Part shown: positions 10,714-19,419 of the stretch, one piece after another
How the letters are laid out: the number at the start of each line of letters is the position of its first letter
Position numbering within the stretch: position 1 is the first letter of the stretch
Origin: Enterococcus dongliensis
GTDB lineage: Bacteria > Bacillota > Bacilli > Lactobacillales > Enterococcaceae
Reading direction: 5' to 3'
Assembly (NCBI RefSeq): GCF_005405225.1
Contig: NZ_BJDQ01000003.1
Span: 62,001-126,000 of the forward strand
Length of the DNA: 64,000 nucleotides
Program-made: the position numbers and the translations under genes
Notes under the pieces: generated by a model
The model's database searches: none
What the model was told of the DNA's origin: nothing
Seen by the model: the letters and a program-made list of their open reading frames with translations, nothing else

Positions 10714-10874
10714 GTTCAATCATGTCCATCGTCGAGCTTTAGCACTATAGGGCGTAGACAGAATTGTCAGCTACGTTATGAATCACCTTCACGATGATTC
10801 CTGTTCTACCCATTGGCGTCTCTCGACATTTTTGGGCAGTAGCCTGTGTCCATATAGGAGCCTCACCTAACAAC
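10714..10874 (-). promoter_or_regulatory. M-box (ykoK leader) magnesium riboswitch
   Basis: The minus-strand RNA carries the conserved M-box blocks in order: GUUAGGUGAGGCUCCUAU, ACACAGGCUACUGCCC, the GUCGAGAGACGCCAAUGGGU segment, a GAAUCAUCGUGAAGGUGAUUC hairpin, and ACGCCCUAUAGUGCUAAAGCUCGACG near the 3' end. This class binds Mg2+ and folds to release a downstream terminator when Mg2+ is high. Position between a strong promoter and the terminator, in front of a Mg2+ ATPase, supports the call. Confidence 0.96.
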
Positions 10875-10892
10875 TATTTAATTTACCTTTTA

Positions 10893-10921
10893 ACTATAAA
10901 TTACTTATCATTGACTGTCAA
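10893..10921 (-). promoter_or_regulatory. Strong promoter of the mgtA leader
   Basis: Minus strand: TTGACA, exactly 17 bp, TATAGT. The RNA would start about 10 bases before the M-box. The -35 ends 2 bp before the nitroreductase stop codon. Confidence 0.88.
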
Positions 10922-10923
10922 AC

Positions 10924-11649
10924 TTAAAATTGAAAAAATTTGTTTTTTTTCAGAAACTCATCGACTTGTTTATTTGGTGTACTTCCAAAATAATCTGCGA
11001 ACTTTTTGCTCCAACGTTTTGTCTCACGTGCCTCAGCAAATTTTTCCATCGTTGCATTATATTCTTCAATCAATGAATAATCATAGTCTTGATATGTATC
11101 ATAGTGAACCACGGCTTGTTCTGGCAAACGTGGTTTAACTCGCATCTCTACTGTTGGTTTACCGATACTCAACCCAGCGATTGGGAAAACATAGTCAGGC
11201 AGATTTAACAGTTCTCCGATTTCTGAAAGATTTTTCCGAATACTTCCAACGACAACCGAGCCCAAACCTAAAGCTTCTGTGGCAATTACAGCATTTTCTA
11301 AAGCCAAAGCAGTATCCGTAACAGCAGTAATCAACGGATCAAGCCCTTCAGCGATTGGATACTCTGCTTCATAATGTTCGGCAACTTTTTGTGTTCGCTT
11401 TAGATCAGCTACAAATATTAAGAAAACTGAGCTATGTAGCATATGAGGATTTCTGGGATTCAGAGCAACCAGCTGCTCACGGATAGTCCGATCTTTTATC
11501 ACAATAATGCTATACATTTGACCATTCATCCAACTCGGCGCCTGACGGCTAGCCTGTAAAATCGTCTGTAGTTCTTCCTCAGTCAATTGATAAGTCTCAT
11601 CAAACTCCCGATAAGTTCGATGCTGTTTCATCACTTCTAATGCTTCCAT
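10924..11649 (-). CDS. NADPH-dependent FMN nitroreductase family protein (NfsA/NfrA type)
   Basis: Flavin oxidoreductase of 241 aa. The N-terminal HRTYREFDE and SRQAPSWMNGQMYSIIVI match the FMN-phosphate-binding part of the NfsA/FRP group; GLGSVVVGSIRKN and FPIAGLSIGKP are the conserved middle; the C-terminal W-SKKFADYFG resembles the dimer arm. Likely role: reduction of nitroaromatics, quinones or free flavins with NADPH; the natural substrate cannot be told. Its ATG directly follows the stop of the MocR-type gene, with TAAGGAGGAAG upstream, so the two are co-expressed and the regulator probably controls it. Confidence 0.85.
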   Translation of the reverse strand: MEALEVMKQHRTYREFDETYQLTEEELQTILQASRQAPSWMNGQMYSIIVIKDRTIREQLVALNPRNPHMLHSSVFLIFVADLKRTQKVAEHYEAEYPIAEGLDPLITAVTDTALALENAVIATEALGLGSVVVGSIRKNLSEIGELLNLPDYVFPIAGLSIGKPTVEMRVKPRLPEQAVVHYDTYQDYDYSLIEEYNATMEKFAEARETKRWSKKFADYFGSTPNKQVDEFLKKNKFFQF

Positions 11650-13071
11650 TTACTTCCTCCTTAATTCCTTTGAGATCCTATGTAATTTTAAAAAAAATTG
11701 CTGCCGCATGTGCGCAGTCATTCGAGTGTAATTTACCCGCATGGCCATCGTATCATTGCTGAAAAGAAAAGAAGGCGCAATCACTACTTTTTCTCGGAAA
11801 AAAATTTCCCAATCCTTACGAGTTAAGTGCTGATGACGCCAGGTCAAATAGACATAAATCCCCCCATCAATCTTTGAAATATCCCAGTCTTTTGCAATCA
11901 CAGATGATTCTTCTAAAAAAGCTTGTGCGCGCTCATTCAAAGCTGTAACTAAGTCTGCTTGATTTTTTTCAAATTGCGGATCAGTTAACGCGGTATGTGC
12001 GATCACTTGCGGAAAAATACTGATTGAAAAATCCATCATTTGTTTGGCTTCAGATAAACGTTGAATCAAATCTTGATCAGCGACGATCCAGCCAATTTTG
12101 ATGGACGAACCGAAAATCTTTGAAAGTGAACCTAGATGAATCACCTGATGCGGGGCAAGTTCTTTTAACGAAGGAGGCACCTTGTTAAAGGTCAATTCAC
12201 TAAAAACTTCATCTTCTACGATTGGTAATTGATATTTCCGACTCAATTCGATCAATTCATTTCGACGTCGTTTAGACATAGTCGTTCCGGTCGGATTTTG
12301 AAAAGTTGGATTCAGAATAATCAATTTGATTTTTTTAGTCAAAATCAGCTGTTCTAATTTATCAATTCGCATACCTTCTTGATCCATTTCGACGCCATAA
12401 AGTTTTACTCCCGCACTGGCAAAAATCGGCAATGAATATAAAAATGACGGATCTTCGATTGCAACACTGTCTCCACTTTGCAGCATCACTTGCAATAATA
12501 AAAACATCGCTTGTTGCGCCCCAGACGTGATTAACACTTGATTCGATGAAATATCAATCTTTTGTTCCGACTTGACCCGCTGACAAATCACTTGCTGCAG
12601 CGGTCGATACCCCAAAGGACTCTGTTTTTTTTCTTCTAATAATAATTCCTCCCATGTATATGAAGGAAAACGAAAATCCGGAATCAATCCTAACGGCAAC
12701 TCTCCAGAAAATAGATCAATCGCAGCGGGATCATTTAATAACTCTTGGACTTTTTCTAAAAACGGCTCATTAGGATGTAATTCTTGCGTAAATAGACGGC
12801 GCCAGTCAACTCGCGGCGCTGTGCTTCTCCCCCAATTGCCTTCGTTGACAATCGTTCCGCTGCCTTGTCGCCGCAAGACCCAGCCGAGACTGACTAGTTC
12901 ATCTAAGGCATGGACAACAGTGGAACGATTAACTTGATAATAAGTCGCTAATTTCCGCTCAGCTGGCAATCTATCACCTGGTTTTAACGTACCATCTTGA
13001 ATATAGCCGATGATTTGCTCAATAATTTGCTGATAAATCGGTGTTTTTTTTTCTTCAGATAGGTGCCACAT
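11650..13071 (-). CDS. MocR/GntR-type transcriptional regulator with aminotransferase-like domain
   Basis: 473-aa fusion of a winged-helix DNA-binding domain (about residues 10-76; TPIYQQIIEQIIGYIQDG, RLPAERKLATYYQVNRSTV) and a fold-type I aminotransferase-like domain (about 115-473). The PLP-binding lysine is Lys318 in GSLSKIFGSSIKIGW; NPTFQNPTGT near 254-263 is the conserved NP-TG loop. Such proteins sense PLP or an amino compound; PdxR is one example, but no PLP synthesis gene is adjacent here. The next gene is a nitroreductase with no gap. Two direct ATTCAAC repeats just downstream of its likely promoter suggest autoregulation. Confidence 0.9.
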   Translation of the reverse strand: MWHLSEEKKTPIYQQIIEQIIGYIQDGTLKPGDRLPAERKLATYYQVNRSTVVHALDELVSLGWVLRRQGSGTIVNEGNWGRSTAPRVDWRRLFTQELHPNEPFLEKVQELLNDPAAIDLFSGELPLGLIPDFRFPSYTWEELLLEEKKQSPLGYRPLQQVICQRVKSEQKIDISSNQVLITSGAQQAMFLLLQVMLQSGDSVAIEDPSFLYSLPIFASAGVKLYGVEMDQEGMRIDKLEQLILTKKIKLIILNPTFQNPTGTTMSKRRRNELIELSRKYQLPIVEDEVFSELTFNKVPPSLKELAPHQVIHLGSLSKIFGSSIKIGWIVADQDLIQRLSEAKQMMDFSISIFPQVIAHTALTDPQFEKNQADLVTALNERAQAFLEESSVIAKDWDISKIDGGIYVYLTWRHQHLTRKDWEIFFREKVVIAPSFLFSNDTMAMRVNYTRMTAHMRQQFFLKLHRISKELRRK

Positions 13072-13082
13072 AAACTTCCCTC

Positions 13083-13104
13083 ATTCAACATTGGATGATT
13101 CAAC
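13083..13104. promoter_or_regulatory. Direct repeats ATTCAAC upstream of the MocR-type gene
   Basis: ATTCAAC occurs at 13083-13089 and 13098-13104, 15 bp apart. They lie between a minus-strand TATAAT (13119-13114) and the regulator's start. MocR-type regulators usually bind direct repeats near their own promoters, so this is a candidate operator. Confidence 0.35.
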
Positions 13105-13151
13105 GCTACTCCAATTATAGTTTTCTGTCAATAAGCAACTGATTGTTAGAT

Positions 13152-13180
13152 ATAAAAAAAAGAGCGATAATAATCGCTCT
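13152..13180 (-). terminator. Intrinsic terminator of guaC
   Basis: Minus strand: AGAGCGATTATTATCGCTCT followed by eight T. The stem overlaps the guaC stop codon. Confidence 0.92.
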
Positions 13181-14156
13181 AAATCGTATCACCATTAAAA
13201 ATCGAGTTTTTAACGATTACGTAATCTACTTTTTGCAAGGCTTCTAGATCTTTTCCGCCAGCGTAAGAAATCGACGACTGCAAATCTTGCTGCATCTCGA
13301 CTAATGTATCTTTTAAAGAACCTTTATAAGGAATCCAGATTTTCTTTCCTTCAACGTTTTTCTTTTCACCTTTTTGAAATTCAGAGGCGCTGCCAAAATA
13401 CTCTTTGAAAACCACGCCATCTTCTACTTTTGTTTCACCTGGTGATTCTTCATGTCCGGCAAATAATGAACCAATCATGACCATTGTTGCACCAAAACGA
13501 ATAGACTTTGCAATATCACCATGGGTACGAATACCGCCATCGGCGATAATAGGTTTACGAGCTGCTTTTGCACACCAGCTCAAGGCTGCTAACTGCCAGC
13601 CCCCTGTGCCAAAACCTGTTTTGATCTTTGTAATACAAACTTTCCCCGGTCCAATTCCGACCTTAGTTGCGTCTGCTCCAGCGTTTTCTAATTCACGTAC
13701 AGCCTCCGGAGTGCCAACATTTCCAGCAATGACGAACGTTTCTGGTAAATATTCTTTGATATGTTCGATCATTTTGATAACTGCTTCTGAATGACCATGG
13801 GCGATATCAATCGTGATAAAATCAGGATTTAATTTCTCCTCAGCCAATTGTTTCACAAAATCATATTCATACCCTTTTACTCCTACACTGATTGAGGTAA
13901 CTAAACCACGAGCCTGCATTTTCTTTATGAAAGGAATCCGTTCTTCCTCATAAAAACGATGCATAATATAAAAGTAACCATTCTCTGCCAAAAATTCTGC
14001 AATCTTCTCATCAATAATCGTCTGCATATTAGCTGGCACTACTGGCATCTTAAAACTAAACTTTCCTAATTGGACGGTCGTATCACATTCTGATCGACTA
14101 TTTACAATACATTTATTGGGAATCAACTGAATATCTTCATAATCAAATACTTTCAT
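13179..14156 (-). CDS. guaC: GMP reductase
   Basis: NADPH-dependent enzyme (325 aa) that deaminates GMP to IMP, moving guanine nucleotides back toward AMP. A TIM barrel of the IMPDH/GMPR family without CBS domains. The catalytic loop [15 protein letters not shown] carries Cys174; [14 protein letters not shown] and [12 protein letters not shown] bind the phosphate. Length and the GWQLAAL segment fit the short bacterial GuaC2 group. TGGAGG lies 5 bp before the ATG. The leader holds a terminator-like hairpin overlapping the predicted promoter start and a PurR-box-like sequence further up. Confidence 0.95.
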   Translation of the reverse strand: MKVFDYEDIQLIPNKCIVNSRSECDTTVQLGKFSFKMPVVPANMQTIIDEKIAEFLAENGYFYIMHRFYEEERIPFIKKMQARGLVTSISVGVKGYEYDFVKQLAEEKLNPDFITIDIAHGHSEAVIKMIEHIKEYLPETFVIAGNVGTPEAVRELENAGADATKVGIGPGKVCITKIKTGFGTGGWQLAALSWCAKAARKPIIADGGIRTHGDIAKSIRFGATMVMIGSLFAGHEESPGETKVEDGVVFKEYFGSASEFQKGEKKNVEGKKIWIPYKGSLKDTLVEMQQDLQSSISYAGGKDLEALQKVDYVIVKNSIFNGDTI

Positions 14157-14178
14157 AATGGCCTCCAGTGAATAAGAT

Positions 14179-14208
14179 AAAAAAACATAGAGCGTTATCG
14201 CCCTATGT
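14179..14208 (-). terminator. Terminator hairpin inside the guaC leader
   Basis: Minus strand: ACATAGGGCG, loop ATAA, CGCTCTATGT, then a T7 run. It lies only about 22 bp before the guaC start. It would stop transcripts coming from the upstream uncharacterized gene; the guaC promoter next to it would start inside its 5' arm. Confidence 0.85.
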
Positions 14209-14237
14209 AATTTACAATATATTCAACTAAAAAGCAA
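14209..14237 (-). promoter_or_regulatory. Candidate guaC promoter
   Basis: Minus strand: TTGCTT (14237-14232), 17 bp, TAAATT (14214-14209). The expected start near 14202 lies within the 5' half of the terminator hairpin, so guaC transcripts from this promoter would lack a complete hairpin. Confidence 0.5.
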
Positions 14238-14260
14238 GCATGTTTTAATTTTTTTAGCAA

Positions 14261-14274
14261 AAAACACGAACATT
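14261..14274 (+). promoter_or_regulatory. PurR-box-like sequence upstream of guaC
   Basis: AAAACACGAACATT on the plus strand. It shares the 11-mer AAAACACGAAC with the sites upstream of purC and purE, but is in opposite orientation relative to its gene. Its centre is 60 bp from the guaC -10. Confidence 0.55.
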
Positions 14275-14280
14275 AATTTT

Positions 14281-14706
14281 TTAAACAACTAATTTCCTTA
14301 ACTTTTTCGCTTGCAGACTAACTAAAAAGATAACATCTTCCATTTCTTCTTCACTTGTCACTTTCATTTCAATCTGTCGTGTATTTTTTGACACATCTTC
14401 AAATTTTTCTTTGAATTCATTTGACATCACCTGCACCATTGGCGTGAGATATTGAATACCAAAATCCGGAAATGGTATCACAACAGAAAAATACTCTTTA
14501 TGGATCTTGATACGACAAAGCGAACCATTATATTGTTCAATCGCTAACTGCCACCCTGTTCGTTTTTGAAAAATATACTTGATTTTGGGATCATAATGTC
14601 GCATGATTTGAGCCAATAAAATTTTTAGATATTGAGAATTGGGCAGTTCTGATAAAATCATCTGCAATTCATGCTCTTCATCAACTTTGGACCCTTTCTT
14701 TTCCAT
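14281..14706 (-). CDS. Uncharacterized protein, resembles DUF3788-type small proteins
   Basis: 141 aa, soluble, no signal or membrane segment. The centre (WQLAIEQYNGSLCRIKIHKEYFSVVIPF) looks like the beta-sheet core of the DUF3788/YdhG-like proteins, where a Trp, a charged strand and a hydrophobic strand alternate; the N-terminus is charged and helical. I do not recognise a function. Start chosen at 14706 because AGAGGAGAG lies 4 bp upstream; an in-frame GTG at 14724 precedes that site and is unlikely. It stands alone, with a terminator between it and guaC. Confidence 0.6.
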   Translation of the reverse strand: MEKKGSKVDEEHELQMILSELPNSQYLKILLAQIMRHYDPKIKYIFQKRTGWQLAIEQYNGSLCRIKIHKEYFSVVIPFPDFGIQYLTPMVQVMSNEFKEKFEDVSKNTRQIEMKVTSEEEMEDVIFLVSLQAKKLRKLVV

Positions 14707-14884
14707 AGTTCTCTCCTCTTTCACTATACTTTAAACAATTTTGACAAATACACTTCGCGCTTGACTATAGTAATCAAATTATTTTTTCTTTGCAAGCACA
14801 TCTACCTCTAATGTTTCCTTCACATTTAGTCTAACACTTTTAATTAAGCCTGTCATTTTTTAAATCTTCTTTTAAAATGACCAC

Positions 14885-14912
14885 AAAAAAACGGCTCAAC
14901 AGCCGTTTTTTT
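14885..14912 (-). terminator. Terminator of the pur operon (after purD)
   Basis: Minus strand: AAAAAAACGGCT, loop GTTG, AGCCGTTTTTTT. Nearly symmetrical, so it could work from both sides. It begins 5 bp after purD. Confidence 0.93.
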
Positions 14913-14916
14913 AATA

Positions 14917-16164
14917 TTATTGAGCTTTCTCACCAATATCCTGACGATAAAAATAATCTGTTGTATCAATGTTCTCTAATATTTGGTACACTTTTTTTTG
15001 AGCTGATTCAATAGTCGCTGCTTGAGCCCCTACTAATAGAACGCGACCGCCAGAAGATTGCAACGTTCCGTTTTTCTCAGTCACTCCTGCATAATAAATT
15101 TCCGCTTGATCAGCAAAATCAGGCACATCCATTCCTGTTTGATAGTCATCAGGATACCCGTTTGCTGCCAATACTACACCGACTGATGCTTGATCGTTCC
15201 AAGTCAGTTCAGGTTCATGATCGGTTAATAGATCCTCTATTATTTGAGCCAGATCACTTGTCAATCGCGGTAAAACGACTTGCGTTTCAGGATCTCCAAA
15301 ACGTGCATTAAATTCAATTACTTTCGGACCATCCTCAGTTGCAATCAGGCCTGCATATAAAACTCCGTTAAATGGCGTCCCATTTTTCACCATTCCAGTT
15401 GCAGCCGGTTTTAGAATCTTTTCTACCGCTCGGTCAATCATTTCTGCCGGGATTTGCGGCACTGGTGAGTAGGCGCCCATTCCACCAGTATTTGGACCTT
15501 GATCATTGTCATAGGCACGTTTATGGTCTTGAGCAATCACCATCGGATAAACTTTTTCGTTTTTTACAAAAGCCAGCAATGAAAATTCTTCACCGCTTAA
15601 AAATTCTTCTATTACAACTTTCTCACCACTTTTACCAAACCGATGATCAGTCATCATTTCAGTCAGCGCTTGGACTGCATCTGCTAAAGTTAAAGCAACG
15701 GTCACACCTTTACCAGCAGCTAACCCGTCTGCTTTAATCACAATCGGCACACCTTTTTCTTCTACGTACGCACATGCAGCTTGGTAATCAGTAAATACTG
15801 CATAATCAGCTGTAGGGATTGCGTTATCTTTCATAAGTTTTTTCGCAAATTCTTTTGACCCTTCAATGATTGCAGCTGCTTTAGTCGGCCCAAAAATTTT
15901 TAATCCTGCTGCTTGAAAAGCATCAACAATCCCATCAAGTAATGGTATTTCTGGTCCCACAAATGTCCAATCAATATCCTTTTCTTGGGCAAAAGAAATC
16001 AGCGCTTGATGATTATTCTCAGGGATATCTACCAAAGAAATCCCATCTTTTTTCATCCCCGCATTTCCCCGAGCACAAAAAACAGTGGAAACTTTAGGGC
16101 TCTCCAATAGTTTTTTCGCAATAGCATGTTCGCGACCGCCGCTTCCAATAATTAATAGCTTCAT
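14917..16164 (-). CDS. purD: Phosphoribosylamine-glycine ligase (GAR synthetase)
   Basis: Second enzyme of IMP synthesis (415 aa): joins phosphoribosylamine to glycine with ATP. An ATP-grasp protein: N-terminal KLLIIGSGGREHAIAKKL, ATP-grasp region with KADGLAAGKGV near residue 145, and the metal/ATP segment FNARFGDPETQ near 290. AAGGAGG precedes the ATG. Last gene of the nine-gene operon, 15 bp after purH, followed at once by a terminator. Confidence 0.97.
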   Translation of the reverse strand: MKLLIIGSGGREHAIAKKLLESPKVSTVFCARGNAGMKKDGISLVDIPENNHQALISFAQEKDIDWTFVGPEIPLLDGIVDAFQAAGLKIFGPTKAAAIIEGSKEFAKKLMKDNAIPTADYAVFTDYQAACAYVEEKGVPIVIKADGLAAGKGVTVALTLADAVQALTEMMTDHRFGKSGEKVVIEEFLSGEEFSLLAFVKNEKVYPMVIAQDHKRAYDNDQGPNTGGMGAYSPVPQIPAEMIDRAVEKILKPAATGMVKNGTPFNGVLYAGLIATEDGPKVIEFNARFGDPETQVVLPRLTSDLAQIIEDLLTDHEPELTWNDQASVGVVLAANGYPDDYQTGMDVPDFADQAEIYYAGVTEKNGTLQSSGGRVLLVGAQAATIESAQKKVYQILENIDTTDYFYRQDIGEKAQ

Positions 16165-16179
16165 GAAGTCCTCCTTGAA

Positions 16180-17712
16180 TTAGTGTCTGAAATGACGAAC
16201 ACCAGTGAATACCATTGCTATACCATATTGATCTGCCATAGCAATCGAATCTTTGTCCCGAATACTGCCTCCTGGCTGAACGATGGCTTTAATCCCATGT
16301 TGTGCCGCATATTCAACGCTGTCATCCATCGGAAAATATGCATCACTAGCTAAAACAGCTCCATCCATTCGGCCTTTCGCTGCTTCTAAAGCAAGTTTGA
16401 CCGAACCAACTCGATTCATTTGCCCAGCACCGATACCGACTGTTTGCTGTTCATTAGCAACAACGATCGCATTTGACTTCACATGCTTGACGGCTTTCCA
16501 TGCAAATGCTAAAGCTTTCAATTCACTCGCAGTTGGTTGGCGCTTAGTCGCCACTTCCCACTCTTCTGGTATCTCTTCAATGATGTCTTGATCTTGAACT
16601 AATAATCCCCCTAAAACGGCGACTACTTCTGATTGTTCACTTTCTTGTTTGCTAAAGTCTAACGTCATTAACCGTAAGTTTTTCTTACTGGAGAGCACAT
16701 CAAAAGCTTCCTTACTAAAACTTGGTGCGATAATGATTTCTAAAAATAGTTTATGCAGTTCTTCTGCTGTAGCAAGATCAATTTCACGATTCGCTACTAT
16801 GATTCCGCCAAAAATCGAGGTGGGATCAGCTTCATAAGCAAACTGATAGGCTTCCAGAATCGTTGCACCACTGCCGATACCACACGGATTCATATGTTTT
16901 AAAGCAACTACTGTTGGCGCAGTAAATTCTCTAATGATTCGAATCGCCGCATCGGCATCTTTGATATTATTATAAGATAACTCTTTTCCATGTAATTGTT
17001 GCGCACTTGCAATTGAATAAGAAACCGGTAAAGCATTTTGGTAAAAGGCTGCGGTCTGGTGGCTGTTTTCTCCATAACGCAAAGTTTGTTTCAAATCATA
17101 CGTTAAATTCAGCTTTTCCGGATTGGCTTCTGCCACACTTCGAGTGAAATACTCTGCGATCAAGGCATCATAAGCAGCTGTGTGACGGAAAACTTTTGCT
17201 GCTAAACGTTTACGAGTCGCTAAAGAGGTCGCATGGTTATTTTTTATTTCTGCTAACACAAGTGCATAGTCTTTTGGATCAACAACAACTGTTACTGAAG
17301 AAAAATTTTTAGCAGCAGAGCGCAGCATACTTGGTCCGCCGATGTCAATATTTTCAATCGCTTCTTCTTCGGTCACTTCAGGTTTTGTGATCGTTTCTTT
17401 AAATGGATATAAATTCACACATACAAAATCGATTGGTTGGATATCATGTTCCGCCATGGCATCCAGATGACTTCTTAAATCGCGGCGCGCCAGTAATCCT
17501 CCGTGTATTTTAGGATGCAATGTCTTTACTCGCCCATCCATCATTTCTGGAAAATCTGTCACTTCGTCAATACTTAAAGTCGGGATGCCTGCTTTATCTA
17601 AAATATTTTTAGTCCCGCCAGTCGAGATAATTTCAATCCCTGATTGAACCAATCCTTTTGTAAATTCAACAATCCCAGTTTTATTTGAGACACTGATCAA
17701 TGCTCTTGTCAT
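16180..17712 (-). CDS. purH: Bifunctional AICAR formyltransferase / IMP cyclohydrolase
   Basis: Catalyses the last two steps to IMP (510 aa): formylation of AICAR by 10-formyl-THF, then ring closure. The N-terminal IMP cyclohydrolase domain starts [15 protein letters not shown] with the ISTGGT and [15 protein letters not shown] motifs; the C-terminal transformylase domain begins near residue 200 and includes KHMNPCG. Full length for the family. It lies 75 bp downstream of purN, the longest gap within the operon, but no promoter or terminator stands out there. Confidence 0.97.
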   Translation of the reverse strand: MTRALISVSNKTGIVEFTKGLVQSGIEIISTGGTKNILDKAGIPTLSIDEVTDFPEMMDGRVKTLHPKIHGGLLARRDLRSHLDAMAEHDIQPIDFVCVNLYPFKETITKPEVTEEEAIENIDIGGPSMLRSAAKNFSSVTVVVDPKDYALVLAEIKNNHATSLATRKRLAAKVFRHTAAYDALIAEYFTRSVAEANPEKLNLTYDLKQTLRYGENSHQTAAFYQNALPVSYSIASAQQLHGKELSYNNIKDADAAIRIIREFTAPTVVALKHMNPCGIGSGATILEAYQFAYEADPTSIFGGIIVANREIDLATAEELHKLFLEIIIAPSFSKEAFDVLSSKKNLRLMTLDFSKQESEQSEVVAVLGGLLVQDQDIIEEIPEEWEVATKRQPTASELKALAFAWKAVKHVKSNAIVVANEQQTVGIGAGQMNRVGSVKLALEAAKGRMDGAVLASDAYFPMDDSVEYAAQHGIKAIVQPGGSIRDKDSIAMADQYGIAMVFTGVRHFRH

Positions 17713-17787
17713 TATGGCTCTCCTTATGTCTGTTAGTATAATTTCGTTTGCTATTCTTCAACAAAATTCAACTTAGATTTCTGCTAC

Positions 17788-18354
17788 TTACTGCTCATTG
17801 ACAATCTTTGCAAGAATTTCTGGATAAAGCTGATGTTCCAGTTGGTGAATCTTTGTCTCTAAATCAGCTAGATGATCGTTTTTTTCTATTGAGACCTTTT
17901 TTTGTGCAATGATTGGACCAGTATCCACTCCGCTATCGACGTAATGGATCGTAACTCCTGTTTCACTTACACCTGCTTCATAGGCGTCTTTAATTCCATG
18001 TAAACCGGGAAAATCAGGTAATAATGCAGGATGGATATTGATTATTCGTTTTGGATAAGCCGCAAGCAGCTCCTTACCAATAATCCGCATGTAACCGGCC
18101 AATACTACTAGATCTACTCGGTACTGATTTAGCAACTCTAGTAATGCTGTTTCATACTTTTTTTTGTTGGGAAACTCTTTTAACTCGAAACTTTCACAAG
18201 AAATTGCAAATTTTTCTCCTCGTTTCAACACATAGGCATCGCGATGGTCGGAAAATAATAACACGATCTCAGCGGCAATCTTTTTTTCTTTAACTGCTTG
18301 AGCGATTGCTTCAAAATTTGAACCATTTCCTGAGGCTAGAATCGCTATTCTCAT
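17788..18354 (-). CDS. purN: Phosphoribosylglycinamide formyltransferase (10-formyl-THF dependent)
   Basis: Third step of IMP synthesis (188 aa): transfers formyl from 10-formyl-THF to GAR. N-terminal [16 protein letters not shown] holds the GAR phosphate loop; [15 protein letters not shown] carries the catalytic Asn-His pair, and the later Asp lies in VDTGPIIAQ. The ATG overlaps the purM stop by four bases (ATGA), indicating coupled translation. Confidence 0.96.
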   Translation of the reverse strand: MRIAILASGNGSNFEAIAQAVKEKKIAAEIVLLFSDHRDAYVLKRGEKFAISCESFELKEFPNKKKYETALLELLNQYRVDLVVLAGYMRIIGKELLAAYPKRIINIHPALLPDFPGLHGIKDAYEAGVSETGVTIHYVDSGVDTGPIIAQKKVSIEKNDHLADLETKIHQLEHQLYPEILAKIVNEQ

Positions 18355-19394
18355 GCTTTTTCCTCTTTGAAAATAATTGATGAGTCCTCTTTTTCAATCA
18401 CTTGGCCAATAACAAAAGAAGCGATAGCTCTTTTGTTTAAGTCAGCTTGTAAATCAGCGAGTCTTTCAGGAGAGATTGCTAATACCATGCCGATTCCCAT
18501 ATTAAATATTTCATACATTTCTTTTTCAGGTATCTCGCCATAGGTTGCTAACGCTTTAAAGATTGGTAAGATTGGCCATGAGCCAACCTCAATCTCGCAA
18601 GCTAACTCATCTGACAACATCCGAGGAATATTTTCAACAAACCCACCGCCAGTCACATGGGCGATTCCATTGAGCCAGCCTTTTTTTACTAACGGCAACA
18701 CTGCATCCACATAGATTTTTGTTGGTTTCAACAGCTCATCGCTTAATTTTTCTGCTAGTTCAGGTAATTGTTCATCCATTGTAAAATCATGCATTTCAAA
18801 AAAAATCTTTCGCACAAGCGAATACCCATTGGAATGGATTCCCGATGAAGGCAACCCGATTAACAGATCCCCAGGCTTGATTTTCTCCCCTGTGATCATC
18901 TGACTTTTTTCAGCAATCCCAACTGCAAATCCGGCTAGATCGTAGTCATCTGTCCCATACATCCCTGGCATTTCTGCAGTCTCACCGCCAATTAATGCAG
19001 CACCTGCTTGAACACACCCTTCTGCAACGCCTGCTACTACTTGTTCTAATCGTTCGGGAATATTTTTACCAGTCGCGATATAATCTAAAAAATACAAAGG
19101 CTCTGCCCCTTGAGCGACGATATCATTCACACACATCGCAACACAATCGATTCCGATTGTATCATGTTTATCTGCTTGGATCGCAACCATCAATTTAGTT
19201 CCAACACCATCTGTTCCAGATACTAACACAGGTTCGTTTAATTTAAATTGACTCAAATCAAAACAGCCGCCGAAGCCGCCAATTCCGCCAATTACGCCTA
19301 AACGTTCAGTTTTTTTCACGTGTTTTTTGATACGTTCCACAACTTCGTAACCTGCTTTTACATCAACGCCTGCTTTGGAGTATGCATTTCCCAC
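18351..19394 (-). CDS. purM: Phosphoribosylformylglycinamidine cyclo-ligase (AIR synthetase)
   Basis: Fifth step (347 aa): closes the imidazole ring of AIR using ATP. PurM/SelD superfamily: [12 protein letters not shown] near residue 40, SGTDGVGTK for ATP binding, and the [10 protein letters not shown] strand. The start codon is GTG (19394-19392), with GGGAGAG upstream; protein homology begins at this point. It follows purF by 25 bp and overlaps purN. Confidence 0.96.
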   Translation of the reverse strand: MGNAYSKAGVDVKAGYEVVERIKKHVKKTERLGVIGGIGGFGGCFDLSQFKLNEPVLVSGTDGVGTKLMVAIQADKHDTIGIDCVAMCVNDIVAQGAEPLYFLDYIATGKNIPERLEQVVAGVAEGCVQAGAALIGGETAEMPGMYGTDDYDLAGFAVGIAEKSQMITGEKIKPGDLLIGLPSSGIHSNGYSLVRKIFFEMHDFTMDEQLPELAEKLSDELLKPTKIYVDAVLPLVKKGWLNGIAHVTGGGFVENIPRMLSDELACEIEVGSWPILPIFKALATYGEIPEKEMYEIFNMGIGMVLAISPERLADLQADLNKRAIASFVIGQVIEKEDSSIIFKEEKA

Positions 19395-19419
19395 TTGATT
19401 CTCTCCCTTTTCGATAAGT

